In this document: positions 28,267 to 35,876 of the stretch, in pieces
Layout: each line of letters starts with the position of its first letter
Numbering within the stretch: position 1 is the stretch's first letter
NCBI GenBank assembly: GCA_041660815.1
Contig: JBAZVN010000004.1
Location: forward strand, 132,075 to 196,074
DNA from: PALSA-1006 sp041660815
Lineage (GTDB): Bacteria; Pseudomonadota; Gammaproteobacteria; Burkholderiales; Gallionellaceae
DNA: 64,000 nucleotides
Direction of reading: 5' to 3'
Program-made: the position numbers and the translations under genes
Notes under the pieces: model-generated
What the model saw: only the letters and a program-made list of their open reading frames with translations
Databases searched by the model: none
What the model was told of the DNA's origin: nothing

Positions 28267-29004
28267 ATGCAAAATTCTACTCTTCCCCAGTTTACCCGCA
28301 CCCACATCTTACTCGGCGATGATGGGTTGCAGCTGCTTGATTGTAAACATGTTTTTATTGCAGGCTTGGGCGGCGTCGGTTCATATTGTGCGGAAGCGAT
28401 GGCGCGTGCAGGTGTGGGGCGCATCACTTTGCTGGATCACGACAAGGTAGTGGTGAGCAATATTAATCGTCAATTGCCTGCTTTGCTTTCCACAGTCGGG
28501 CAATCCAAAGCGGATTTGATGCGCGCGCGCATTGCGGATATTAATCCGCAATGTCGGGTCACCGTACTGTACGATTTTCTGGGTATCGAGAATGTCAATG
28601 AGCTGGTACCGGCTGATGCGGATTACGTGATCGATTGCATCGATTCGCTGTCCTGCAAAGTGGCGCTGGTGGTGGAAAGTTATAAGCGCGGGCTCAGGGT
28701 TGCGTCCAGCATGGGGGCGGGAAACCGGCGTGATCCCACGCGAATTAAAATTGCCGATATCAGTAAAACAGATATGTGTCCGCTGGCCAGAGAGATGCGT
28801 AAAAGATTGCGCAACGAAGAGGTCTATGCGGGCGTGCTGACGGTTTTTTCGGATGAATATCCGAGCGCACCGTTGCCTCCCGAGCCCACCGGTAGAGGGC
28901 GCCCGCGTGCGGTGAATGGCACGATCAGTTATATGCCGCCGTTGTTTGGTTTTATGCTGGCAGGAGCGGTGATTCAGCGTTTGTTGGAGATTAAGACGGA
29001 TTAA
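28267..29004 (+). CDS. tcdA: tRNA threonylcarbamoyladenosine dehydratase
   Basis: E1-like enzyme that cyclises t6A37 of tRNA to ct6A using ATP. The adenylation fold is clear: GLGGVGSYCAEAMARAG near residues 33-50, then LLDHDKVVVSNINRQ near 57-72 with the Arg of NRQ, and the DCIDSLSCK segment near 122. The length of 245 residues fits TcdA rather than MoeB or ThiF. The C-terminus has a hydrophobic GFMLAGAVIQRLL helix, as in membrane-associated members. The start at 28267 is the first ATG outside the tatD reading frame. The two genes are probably co-transcribed. Confidence 0.9.
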   Translation: MQNSTLPQFTRTHILLGDDGLQLLDCKHVFIAGLGGVGSYCAEAMARAGVGRITLLDHDKVVVSNINRQLPALLSTVGQSKADLMRARIADINPQCRVTVLYDFLGIENVNELVPADADYVIDCIDSLSCKVALVVESYKRGLRVASSMGAGNRRDPTRIKIADISKTDMCPLAREMRKRLRNEEVYAGVLTVFSDEYPSAPLPPEPTGRGRPRAVNGTISYMPPLFGFMLAGAVIQRLLEIKTD

Positions 29005-29109
29005 CGCTTGCTTGATGATGAGTGTTCAGCTTGCATTAAATACCACTGCCGCGCAGGCAGTGCCTTGTTGTAGAATTCGCATCTTTACAATTTATCGCTT
29101 TCTTTGATT

Positions 29110-30177
29110 ATGTCAACAATTCTCGTCACCGGCGGAGCCGGTTTCATCGGATCCGCAGTCGTCCGCCAATTTATCAATGAAACTCAGGACACGGTAATCA
29201 ATGTCGACAAGTTAACCTATGCCGGTAACCTGCAATCATTAACCTCGGTATCCGACAATCCCCGTTACCGTTTTGAACAAGTGGATATTTGCGATGCCGC
29301 CGAAGTAGCACGGGTGTTTCGCGAGCACCAGCCGGATGCGGTGATGCACTTGGCGGCGGAATCGCATGTGGATCGCTCGATTACCGGGCCGGCAGCGTTT
29401 ATTCAAACCAATATCGTGGGCACCTATACCCTGCTGGAAGCGGCGCGCAGCTATTGGAATACGCTGGACGATTCGCGTAAAGCCGTCTTCCGCTTCCATC
29501 ATATTTCCACCGACGAAGTGTATGGCAGCTTGGGCGAGACGGGCTTCTTCACCGAAGAAACCGCCTATGAGCCGAATTCACCTTATTCAGCGAGCAAAGC
29601 CTCCAGCGACCATCTGGTGCGCGCCTGGCATCACACCTATCACTTCCCGGTGGTCACCACCAACTGCTCGAATAATTACGGTCCGTATCATTTTCCGGAA
29701 AAGCTTATCCCGCTGGTGATTTTGAACGCGGTGAACGGCAAGCCGCTGCCGATTTACGGCAAAGGTGACAACATCCGCGACTGGCTGTATGTCGACGACC
29801 ATGCCCGGGCGTTGCGCCTGGTCTTGCAAAAGGGCCGGTTGGGCGAGACCTACAATATCGGCGGCTGGAATGAGAAGACCAACTTGGAAGTCGTGCAAAG
29901 CATCTGCGCGATTCTCGACGAATTACGCCCGCACAACGCGCCGCATGCACAACTGATTACCTACGTACAAGATCGTCCCGGCCATGACCGGCGTTACGCG
30001 ATTGATGCCAGCAAGATTGCCCGCGACTTAGGTTGGAAGCCGCAGGAAACCTTCGCCAGCGGCCTGCGCAAAACCGTTGAATGGTATCTAAATAATACTG
30101 AATGGATTCAAGGTGTTGCAAGTGGAGATTATCAGAAATGGGTAAGCCAAAACTACGCAAACAGGAGCGCAGCATGA
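29110..30177 (+). CDS. rfbB: dTDP-glucose 4,6-dehydratase
   Basis: Second step of dTDP-L-rhamnose synthesis. Short-chain-dehydrogenase fold: the NAD-binding TGGAGFIGS sits at residues 6-14, the catalytic HISTDEVYGSLGE near 132 and YSASKASSDH near 160 (Tyr and Lys). I start at the ATG 29110; a TTG six bases earlier is also open. The length of 355 residues is standard. The stop overlaps the rfbA start (ATGA), so the two are translationally coupled. The four rhamnose genes rfbBACD are contiguous. Confidence 0.96.
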   Translation: MSTILVTGGAGFIGSAVVRQFINETQDTVINVDKLTYAGNLQSLTSVSDNPRYRFEQVDICDAAEVARVFREHQPDAVMHLAAESHVDRSITGPAAFIQTNIVGTYTLLEAARSYWNTLDDSRKAVFRFHHISTDEVYGSLGETGFFTEETAYEPNSPYSASKASSDHLVRAWHHTYHFPVVTTNCSNNYGPYHFPEKLIPLVILNAVNGKPLPIYGKGDNIRDWLYVDDHARALRLVLQKGRLGETYNIGGWNEKTNLEVVQSICAILDELRPHNAPHAQLITYVQDRPGHDRRYAIDASKIARDLGWKPQETFASGLRKTVEWYLNNTEWIQGVASGDYQKWVSQNYANRSAA

Positions 30178-31049
30178 AGGGCATTATTTTAGCCGGCGGT
30201 TCCGGCACGCGTTTATATCCCGTCACCCAGGCGATTTCCAAGCAGCTGTTGCCGGTATACGACAAACCGATGATTTACCATCCGCTCACCACCCTGATGC
30301 TGGCGGGCATCCGTGATGTGTTAATCATCTCCACCCCGCAAGACACCCCGCTGTTTCAGCAATTGCTGGGCGACGGCGCGAAATGGGGTATGAACTTTTC
30401 CTACGCGGTGCAACCTTCTCCGGACGGTTTGGCGCAAGCCTTTATCATCGGCGAATCTTTCGTCGGCAACGACGGCTGCTCACTGGTGCTGGGCGACAAC
30501 ATTTTTTACGGACACGGCTTTGACAAATTGCTCAATGCGGCAGTCTCCAAGCCTACAGGCGGTACCGTGTTCGCCTATCACGTGCTCGATCCGGAGCGTT
30601 ACGGCGTGGTGGACTTCGGCGCAAACGGGCGTGCCTTGAGTATTGAAGAAAAGCCCTTGCAACCCAAGTCCAACTACGCGGTTACCGGACTGTATTTCTA
30701 CGACAACGACGTGGTGGAAATCGCCAAGAGTATCAAGCCGTCGGCGCGCGGCGAGTTGGAAATCACTACTGTCAATCAAGTGTATTTGGAGCGCGGCGAC
30801 TTGGACGTGCAAGTGATGGGGCGCGGCTATGCCTGGCTGGATACCGGTACCCATGAATCTCTGTTGGAAGCGGGTTCTTTTGTGCAGACGCTGGAAAAAC
30901 GTCAAGGATTAAAGATCGCCTGTCCGGAAGAAATCGCTTATCGCAAAGGTTATATCAGCGCAGAGCAAGTTGAAAAACTGGCACAGCCGATGTTGAAAAA
31001 TGCCTACGGAAAATACCTGATTAATATCTTGAAAGATAAGGCATTTTAA
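30174..31049 (+). CDS. rfbA: Glucose-1-phosphate thymidylyltransferase
   Basis: First step of dTDP-rhamnose synthesis: Glc-1-P plus dTTP to dTDP-glucose. The nucleotide-binding signature GGSGTRLYP is at residues 8-16, followed by KQLLPVYDKPM near 25. The 291-residue length fits RmlA/RfbA. The ATG at 30174 overlaps the rfbB stop; upstream in-frame codons belong to the overlap with rfbB. rfbC follows with no gap. Confidence 0.96.
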   Translation: MKGIILAGGSGTRLYPVTQAISKQLLPVYDKPMIYHPLTTLMLAGIRDVLIISTPQDTPLFQQLLGDGAKWGMNFSYAVQPSPDGLAQAFIIGESFVGNDGCSLVLGDNIFYGHGFDKLLNAAVSKPTGGTVFAYHVLDPERYGVVDFGANGRALSIEEKPLQPKSNYAVTGLYFYDNDVVEIAKSIKPSARGELEITTVNQVYLERGDLDVQVMGRGYAWLDTGTHESLLEAGSFVQTLEKRQGLKIACPEEIAYRKGYISAEQVEKLAQPMLKNAYGKYLINILKDKAF

Positions 31050-31598
31050 ATGAACGTGATCGCCACTAACATCCCCGATGTCCTGATCATTGAACCTAAA
31101 GTGTTTGGCGATGACAGAGGTTTTTTCTACGAGAGTTTTAATAAAAAACGCTTTGCCGAATTAACCGGCATTAACGTTGAATTTGTGCAGGACAACCATT
31201 CCAAGTCGGCGTGTCATGTGTTGCGCGGCCTGCATTATCAGATTCAGCAGGCGCAGGGAAAGTTGGTGCGCGCGACGCTTGGCGAAGTGTTGGATGTGGT
31301 GGTGGATATTCGTAAAAGCTCGCCGACCTTCGGGCAGTCGGTAAGCGTTAAATTATCAGCAGAAAACAAGCGCATGCTTTGGATACCGCCGGGATTTGCC
31401 CACGGTTTTGTGGTACTCAGCGAGGTTGCTGAATTTTTATATAAAACAACAGATTACTACGCACCAGAACATGAGCGTGCGATCCAGTGGAATGATCCCG
31501 CGCTGGGGATTGACTGGCAATTGAAGGGCGCTGAGCCGATATTGTCGGCTAAGGATAAAGTTGGCATTCCATTATGCAATGCAGAGGTGTTTGAATGA
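31050..31598 (+). CDS. rfbC: dTDP-4-dehydrorhamnose 3,5-epimerase
   Basis: Cupin-fold epimerase of 182 residues, third enzyme of the dTDP-L-rhamnose pathway. Family marks include DDRGFFYESFN near residues 22-32, QDNHSKS near 49, the catalytic His in LRGLHYQ near 63, and PPGFAHGFVVLSE near 120. It starts one base after the rfbA stop, and its own stop overlaps the rfbD start (ATGA). Confidence 0.96.
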   Translation: MNVIATNIPDVLIIEPKVFGDDRGFFYESFNKKRFAELTGINVEFVQDNHSKSACHVLRGLHYQIQQAQGKLVRATLGEVLDVVVDIRKSSPTFGQSVSVKLSAENKRMLWIPPGFAHGFVVLSEVAEFLYKTTDYYAPEHERAIQWNDPALGIDWQLKGAEPILSAKDKVGIPLCNAEVFE

Positions 31599-32485
31599 AG
31601 AAAATATTATTGACGGGTAAAAACGGTCAGGTCGGCTGGGAGTTGCAGCGTACTTTAGCCTCGTTGGGACAAGTGATTGCCTTGGATATGGCCGATCTGG
31701 ATCTGGCGGATGCAGAGGCGATACGGCGCAAGGTGCGCGAAATTCAACCGGACATCATCGTCAATCCCGCCGCACATACCGCAGTGGACAAGGCTGAATC
31801 GGAAGCGGATCTGGTGATGGCGATTAACGGAATTGCTCCCGGAGTGTTTGCAGAGGAGGCAAAAAAGCTCAATGTCTTACTGGTGCATTACTCTACCGAT
31901 TACATTTTTGATGGCAGCAAAGCGGGAAGCTATGTGGAAGATGACGCGCCGAACCCCTTGGGTGCTTACGGTAAAACCAAGTTGGCCGGAGAGGAAGCGA
32001 TTCGTGCGGTCGGCGGAAAGCATCTGATTTTGCGCACCAGTTGGGTGTATGGGGCGCGCGGCAAAAACTTTTTGCTGACTATGTGTCGCCTGGCCAAAGA
32101 GCGCAGCGAGTTGCGCATTGTGGATGACCAGATCGGCGCTCCAACCTGGTGTCGTTCGTTGGGCGAAATTACCGCGCAAATTCTGGCGCAATTGTATGCG
32201 CCCAATGCAGCCAAAGACGCGGTCGAAAAAGCAACGGGCACTTACCATTTGACTTCATCCGGTAGTGTTTCCTGGCATGGCTTTGCCGCTGAAATTATTC
32301 GTTTGGCGGACCTGCCTATTCCGCCGCGCCTGATCGGAATTCCGTCCAGCGAATATCCGACACCCGCCGCACGCCCTATGAATTCAGTGTTGTCCAACGA
32401 TAAATTGCTGAAAACTTTCGGACTAAATGCCGGTAGTTGGCAAAATAATTTGCAGTTATGTATGCAGGAAAAGAACGGCGAATAA
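31595..32485 (+). CDS. rfbD: dTDP-4-dehydrorhamnose reductase
   Basis: Last enzyme of dTDP-L-rhamnose synthesis, an NAD(P)H-dependent short-chain-type reductase of 296 residues. Nucleotide binding is by LLTGKNGQVGWEL at residues 4-16; the catalytic pair is Tyr and Lys in GAYGKTKLAGE near 128-138, and the STDYIFDG segment precedes it. It ends the rhamnose operon. No glycosyltransferase gene is next to it, so the sugar may go to lipopolysaccharide or an exopolymer encoded elsewhere. Confidence 0.95.
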   Translation: MKKILLTGKNGQVGWELQRTLASLGQVIALDMADLDLADAEAIRRKVREIQPDIIVNPAAHTAVDKAESEADLVMAINGIAPGVFAEEAKKLNVLLVHYSTDYIFDGSKAGSYVEDDAPNPLGAYGKTKLAGEEAIRAVGGKHLILRTSWVYGARGKNFLLTMCRLAKERSELRIVDDQIGAPTWCRSLGEITAQILAQLYAPNAAKDAVEKATGTYHLTSSGSVSWHGFAAEIIRLADLPIPPRLIGIPSSEYPTPAARPMNSVLSNDKLLKTFGLNAGSWQNNLQLCMQEKNGE

Positions 32486-32533
32486 TTACGTGTCCGATAG
32501 ATTGTCAATCGCCTAACCTACCAAGAGCGCACC

Positions 32534-33697
32534 ATGAAAATACATGAATACCAGAGTAAAGAAATTCTTCGTGAATTTGGCGTGCCGACACCGCGCGGGA
32601 TAGCGTGCTTTAGTGTTGCCGAAGCGGTCGCTGCGGCGCAACAGTTGGGTGGCAAAGTCTGGGTGGTGAAGGCGCAAATTCATGCAGGCGGACGCGGCAA
32701 AGGCGGTGGTGTAAAGGTGGCCAAATCGCCGGAGGAGGTACGCGAGTTTGCCGGACAGATTTTGGGTATGCATCTCGTCACCCATCAAACCGGCGCTGCG
32801 GGGCAGGAGGTGCGTCGTTTGTTGATCGAGGAGGGCGCGGCCATTGCCAAAGAGGTGTATGTCGGCATGGTGGTGGATCGCGTTTCGCAGCGGGTGGCAC
32901 TACTGGCGTCCAGCGAAGGCGGGATGGAGATTGAGGAGGTTGCCAAGCATGCGCCCGAAAAAATTCATACCGTGCGCATCGATCCACTCACCGGGCTAAC
33001 CACTGCAGAAGCGGCGCAAGTGGCACGCGCTATCGGCATTCCCGATGCGGCTAACGCCGAAGCGGCGCAAGTGCTGCAAGGTTTGTATCGCGCCTTTGTG
33101 GCAAAAGATGCGATGCTGGCCGAGATTAATCCGCTGGTTCTGACGGTTGATAATCGCGTCATTGCTCTGGATGCGAAGTTTAATTTTGACTCGAATGCCC
33201 TGTACCGTCATCCGGAAATTGTCGCGCTGCGCGATTTGGACGAAGAGGATCCGGCAGAGATTGAAGCCTCGAAATTTGATTTGAGCTACATTCAATTGGA
33301 TGGTGATATCGGCTGTCTGGTGAACGGTGCCGGGTTGGCGATGGCGACCATGGACATCATCAAATTGTACGGTGGCAATCCCGCTAACTTCCTTGATGTG
33401 GGCGGCGGAGCCAATAAAGAGAAGGTTACCGAAGCATTTAAATTAATGCTTAAAAATCAACAGCTTAGAGCGATTCTGGTGAATATATTCGGCGGAATTA
33501 TGAAGTGCGATGTAATCGCCGAAGGTGTGGTTGCGGCGGCTCGCGAGGTTGATCTCAAGGTGCCTCTGGTGGTGCGTCTGGAAGGAACCAATGTCGAACT
33601 GGGTAAGCAAATATTGGCTGATTCGGGTTTGCCGATTATTTCCGCAAGCGACATGGCGGATGCGGCGCAAAAAGTAGTTGCAGCGGCGAAAGGTTAA
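32534..33697 (+). CDS. sucC: Succinyl-CoA synthetase beta subunit
   Basis: ADP- or GDP-forming subunit of the citric acid cycle enzyme that links succinyl-CoA cleavage to nucleotide phosphorylation. ATP-grasp domain from residue 1 to about 240 (MKIHEYQSKEILREFGVP, then KAQIHAGGRGKGGGVK near 46-61), then the CoA-ligase domain with GCLVNGAGLAMATMD and GGGANKEKV. The length of 387 residues is standard. sucD follows after four bases. An AAGAGCGC ribosome context precedes the ATG. Confidence 0.97.
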   Translation: MKIHEYQSKEILREFGVPTPRGIACFSVAEAVAAAQQLGGKVWVVKAQIHAGGRGKGGGVKVAKSPEEVREFAGQILGMHLVTHQTGAAGQEVRRLLIEEGAAIAKEVYVGMVVDRVSQRVALLASSEGGMEIEEVAKHAPEKIHTVRIDPLTGLTTAEAAQVARAIGIPDAANAEAAQVLQGLYRAFVAKDAMLAEINPLVLTVDNRVIALDAKFNFDSNALYRHPEIVALRDLDEEDPAEIEASKFDLSYIQLDGDIGCLVNGAGLAMATMDIIKLYGGNPANFLDVGGGANKEKVTEAFKLMLKNQQLRAILVNIFGGIMKCDVIAEGVVAAAREVDLKVPLVVRLEGTNVELGKQILADSGLPIISASDMADAAQKVVAAAKG

Positions 33698-33701
33698 CAG
33701 C

Positions 33702-34583
33702 ATGTCTATTCTGATCAATAAAAATTCCAGAGTGATTACCCAGGGCATGACCGGCAAGGTTGGCCAATTTCATACTTTTCACTGCAAGCAATATGCCAAC
33801 GGGGCGAATTGTTTTGTGGCCGGGGTTAACCCGAAAAAAGCCGGAGAAGACTTCGAGGGTATTCCGGTCTTTGCCAGTGTGCGCGATGCGAAAGCGGCAA
33901 CCGGCGCAACGGTATCGGTCATTTATGTGCCGCCTTCCGGTGCGGCTGCAGCGATTGATGAGGCGGTAGAAGCTGAAATGGAATTGGTGATTTGTATCAC
34001 CGAAGGCATTCCCGTGCACGATATGTTAAGAACGCGCTACAAAATGCAGAACAGCAAAACTCGGCTCATCGGCCCGAATTGCCCAGGTTTGATTACGCCC
34101 GATGAAATTAAAATCGGCATCATGCCCGGTCACATTCACAAAAAAGGCCGCATCGGTGTGGTGTCGCGTTCCGGAACCCTGACCTATGAAGCGGTTGGCC
34201 AACTCAGCGCCTTGGGTTACGGTCAGTCTTCGTGTGTGGGCATCGGCGGAGACCCGATCAACGGTCTAAAACATATCGACGTGATGCGTCTGTTTAACGA
34301 CGATCCCGAGACGGACGCGGTGGTGATGGTGGGGGAAATCGGCGGCAGCGATGAGGAGGAATGCGCGCGCTGGATCAAAGATCATATGCAGAAACCTGTG
34401 GTGGGCTTTATCGCCGGTGTCACCGCGCCCGAAGGCAAACGGATGGGACACGCCGGCGCAATTATTTCCGGGGGGCAGGGCGGTGCCAATGAGAAGTTGG
34501 CTGTGATGGAAGAATGCGGTATTCATATCACGCGTAACCCGGCCGAAATGGGGCGTGTGATGCAGCAGATTTTGAAGGGTTGA
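33702..34583 (+). CDS. sucD: Succinyl-CoA synthetase alpha subunit
   Basis: CoA-binding subunit with the phosphorylated active-site His, seen in GHAGAIISGGQGGANEK near residues 249-265. The N-terminal Rossmann region reads TQGMTGKVGQFHT near 14-26. The length of 293 residues is standard. I chose the ATG at 33702; the in-frame TTG further upstream lies inside sucC. Confidence 0.97.
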   Translation: MSILINKNSRVITQGMTGKVGQFHTFHCKQYANGANCFVAGVNPKKAGEDFEGIPVFASVRDAKAATGATVSVIYVPPSGAAAAIDEAVEAEMELVICITEGIPVHDMLRTRYKMQNSKTRLIGPNCPGLITPDEIKIGIMPGHIHKKGRIGVVSRSGTLTYEAVGQLSALGYGQSSCVGIGGDPINGLKHIDVMRLFNDDPETDAVVMVGEIGGSDEEECARWIKDHMQKPVVGFIAGVTAPEGKRMGHAGAIISGGQGGANEKLAVMEECGIHITRNPAEMGRVMQQILKG

Positions 34584-34657
34584 AACGAAATGACGAGGGC
34601 GAAGCGCGGGTTTATCCTTCCCCCTTATCCCTTCCCATTATTTTTAGGAATTTATAA

Positions 34658-35401
34658 ATGATTGAAATGCTTAGCGCTCCCCAGTTTTGGGTGGATGTAT
34701 TTAAAATAATCTTGATTGACTTGCTGCTGTCGGGCGATAACGCGGTGGTGATTGCGCTGGCGTGCCGTAACCTGCCCGAGGCGCAGCGTAGAAAAGGCAT
34801 TTTGTACGGGGTGGGCGGCGCAATCGGTTTGCGCATTGTGCTGACTTTCTTTGCGGTGAGTTTGTTGGCATTGCCTTATCTCAAACTCGTCGGCGCATTT
34901 TTGTTAATTTGGATTGGGATTAAATTATTGCTCCCGGACGACGAACATGCTGAGGGAAATATCAAAGCGGAGACGCAACTGTGGGGCGCCATAAAGACGA
35001 TTATTGTGGCCGACTTTGTGATGAGCCTGGATAACGTGTTGGGGGTGGCGGCCGTAGCGAATGGTAATGTTTGGTTGCTGGTGTTTGGTTTGTTGATCAG
35101 CATTCCGATGATCGCTTGGAGCAGTCAATTGGTGTTGAAATTGATCGACCGCTTTCCGATCATTATTTTTGGCGGCGGTGCGCTGTTGGGCTATGTGGCG
35201 GGAGAAATGCTGGTAACCGAAGCCTTATTTAAACCGCTGGTGGAAGCGCAACATGCCTTGCATTGGTTGATTCCGTTGAGCTGTGCAGTATTGGTAGTGG
35301 TTTTGGGAAAATGGTTGGCTGCGCGCAAACTTGCGACTGCCAAAGTACTTGATTTGGTGGATGAGCAGGTTGCGGCGCATTCTCACGATAAATCCAATTG
35401 A
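34658..35401 (+). CDS. TerC-family integral membrane protein
   Basis: A 247-residue membrane protein with about seven hydrophobic helices, of the YjbE/TerC group. The family helices with acidic centres are present: DLLLSGDNAVVIALA near residues 20-34 and ADFVMSLDNVLGVAAVA near 118-134. Related proteins are implicated in metal (manganese) export or in envelope stress. No other ter genes are here, so a tellurite-resistance cluster is not supported. A long pyrimidine-rich stretch (34617-34637) lies upstream, and I found no clear manganese-riboswitch motif. It is followed by a UspA gene 11 bases on and is the first gene of the signalling run. Confidence 0.88.
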   Translation: MIEMLSAPQFWVDVFKIILIDLLLSGDNAVVIALACRNLPEAQRRKGILYGVGGAIGLRIVLTFFAVSLLALPYLKLVGAFLLIWIGIKLLLPDDEHAEGNIKAETQLWGAIKTIIVADFVMSLDNVLGVAAVANGNVWLLVFGLLISIPMIAWSSQLVLKLIDRFPIIIFGGGALLGYVAGEMLVTEALFKPLVEAQHALHWLIPLSCAVLVVVLGKWLAARKLATAKVLDLVDEQVAAHSHDKSN

Positions 35402-35411
35402 GGGTGATACG

Positions 35412-35837
35412 ATGAAAATATTGATTCCAGTTGACGGTTCAGTGAATGCAGTTCGTGCAGTAGAGTATGGCATTGCCTATGCGGCCGCATTAAAAGTGGC
35501 ACCCGAAATTTTCCTGATTAATGTGCAGTGGAAAATTGCGACCGGCAATGTAAAGTTATTCATTAATCAGGAAACAATTAATGAGTATTATCGCGAACAG
35601 GGCGCTGCGGCATTGGCGCAGGCTCGTGTAAAAATGGACGAGGCGGGAATTGCCTACACCTTTCATATCAGCGTTGGCACGCCGGCTGAAGCCATCGTGC
35701 TTTACGCACAAGAGCACAAAATAGAGTTGATTATGATGAGCGCGCACGGTGAAGCTTCTTTGGCGACGCTGTTGCTCGGTTCGGTAGCCGGCAAAGTAGT
35801 GCAATTGGCTAAAACCCCCGTACTATTAGTAAAATAA
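35412..35837 (+). CDS. Universal stress protein, UspA family
   Basis: A 141-residue single-domain Usp. It starts MKILIPVDGSVNA and ends with the nucleotide-loop region SAHGEASLATLLLGSVAGKV, where the G-9X-GS part of the ATP signature is kept but the preceding Gly is Ser, so ATP binding is likely but not certain. The ATG at 35412 has a GAGG-like ribosome site (TTGAGGGTGA) and is preferred over an upstream in-frame codon inside the TerC gene. It lies between TerC and the CHASE2 kinase, probably in one transcript, and fits a stress-signalling context. Confidence 0.88.
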   Translation: MKILIPVDGSVNAVRAVEYGIAYAAALKVAPEIFLINVQWKIATGNVKLFINQETINEYYREQGAAALAQARVKMDEAGIAYTFHISVGTPAEAIVLYAQEHKIELIMMSAHGEASLATLLLGSVAGKVVQLAKTPVLLVK

Positions 35838-35876
35838 TTTTAGTCTCTAACTGGGTCGCAAAATAAAAGGGTTGTC

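Noticed and set aside
34584..34657. Manganese (yybP-ykoY) riboswitch upstream of the TerC gene
   Set aside because: The gap is only 74 bases, pyrimidine-rich, and shows none of the conserved loop sequences.
34658..35401. Tellurite-resistance (ter) cluster
   Set aside because: Only one TerC-family gene is present; terABDEZ are absent and the protein fits the YjbE/TerC transporter group.
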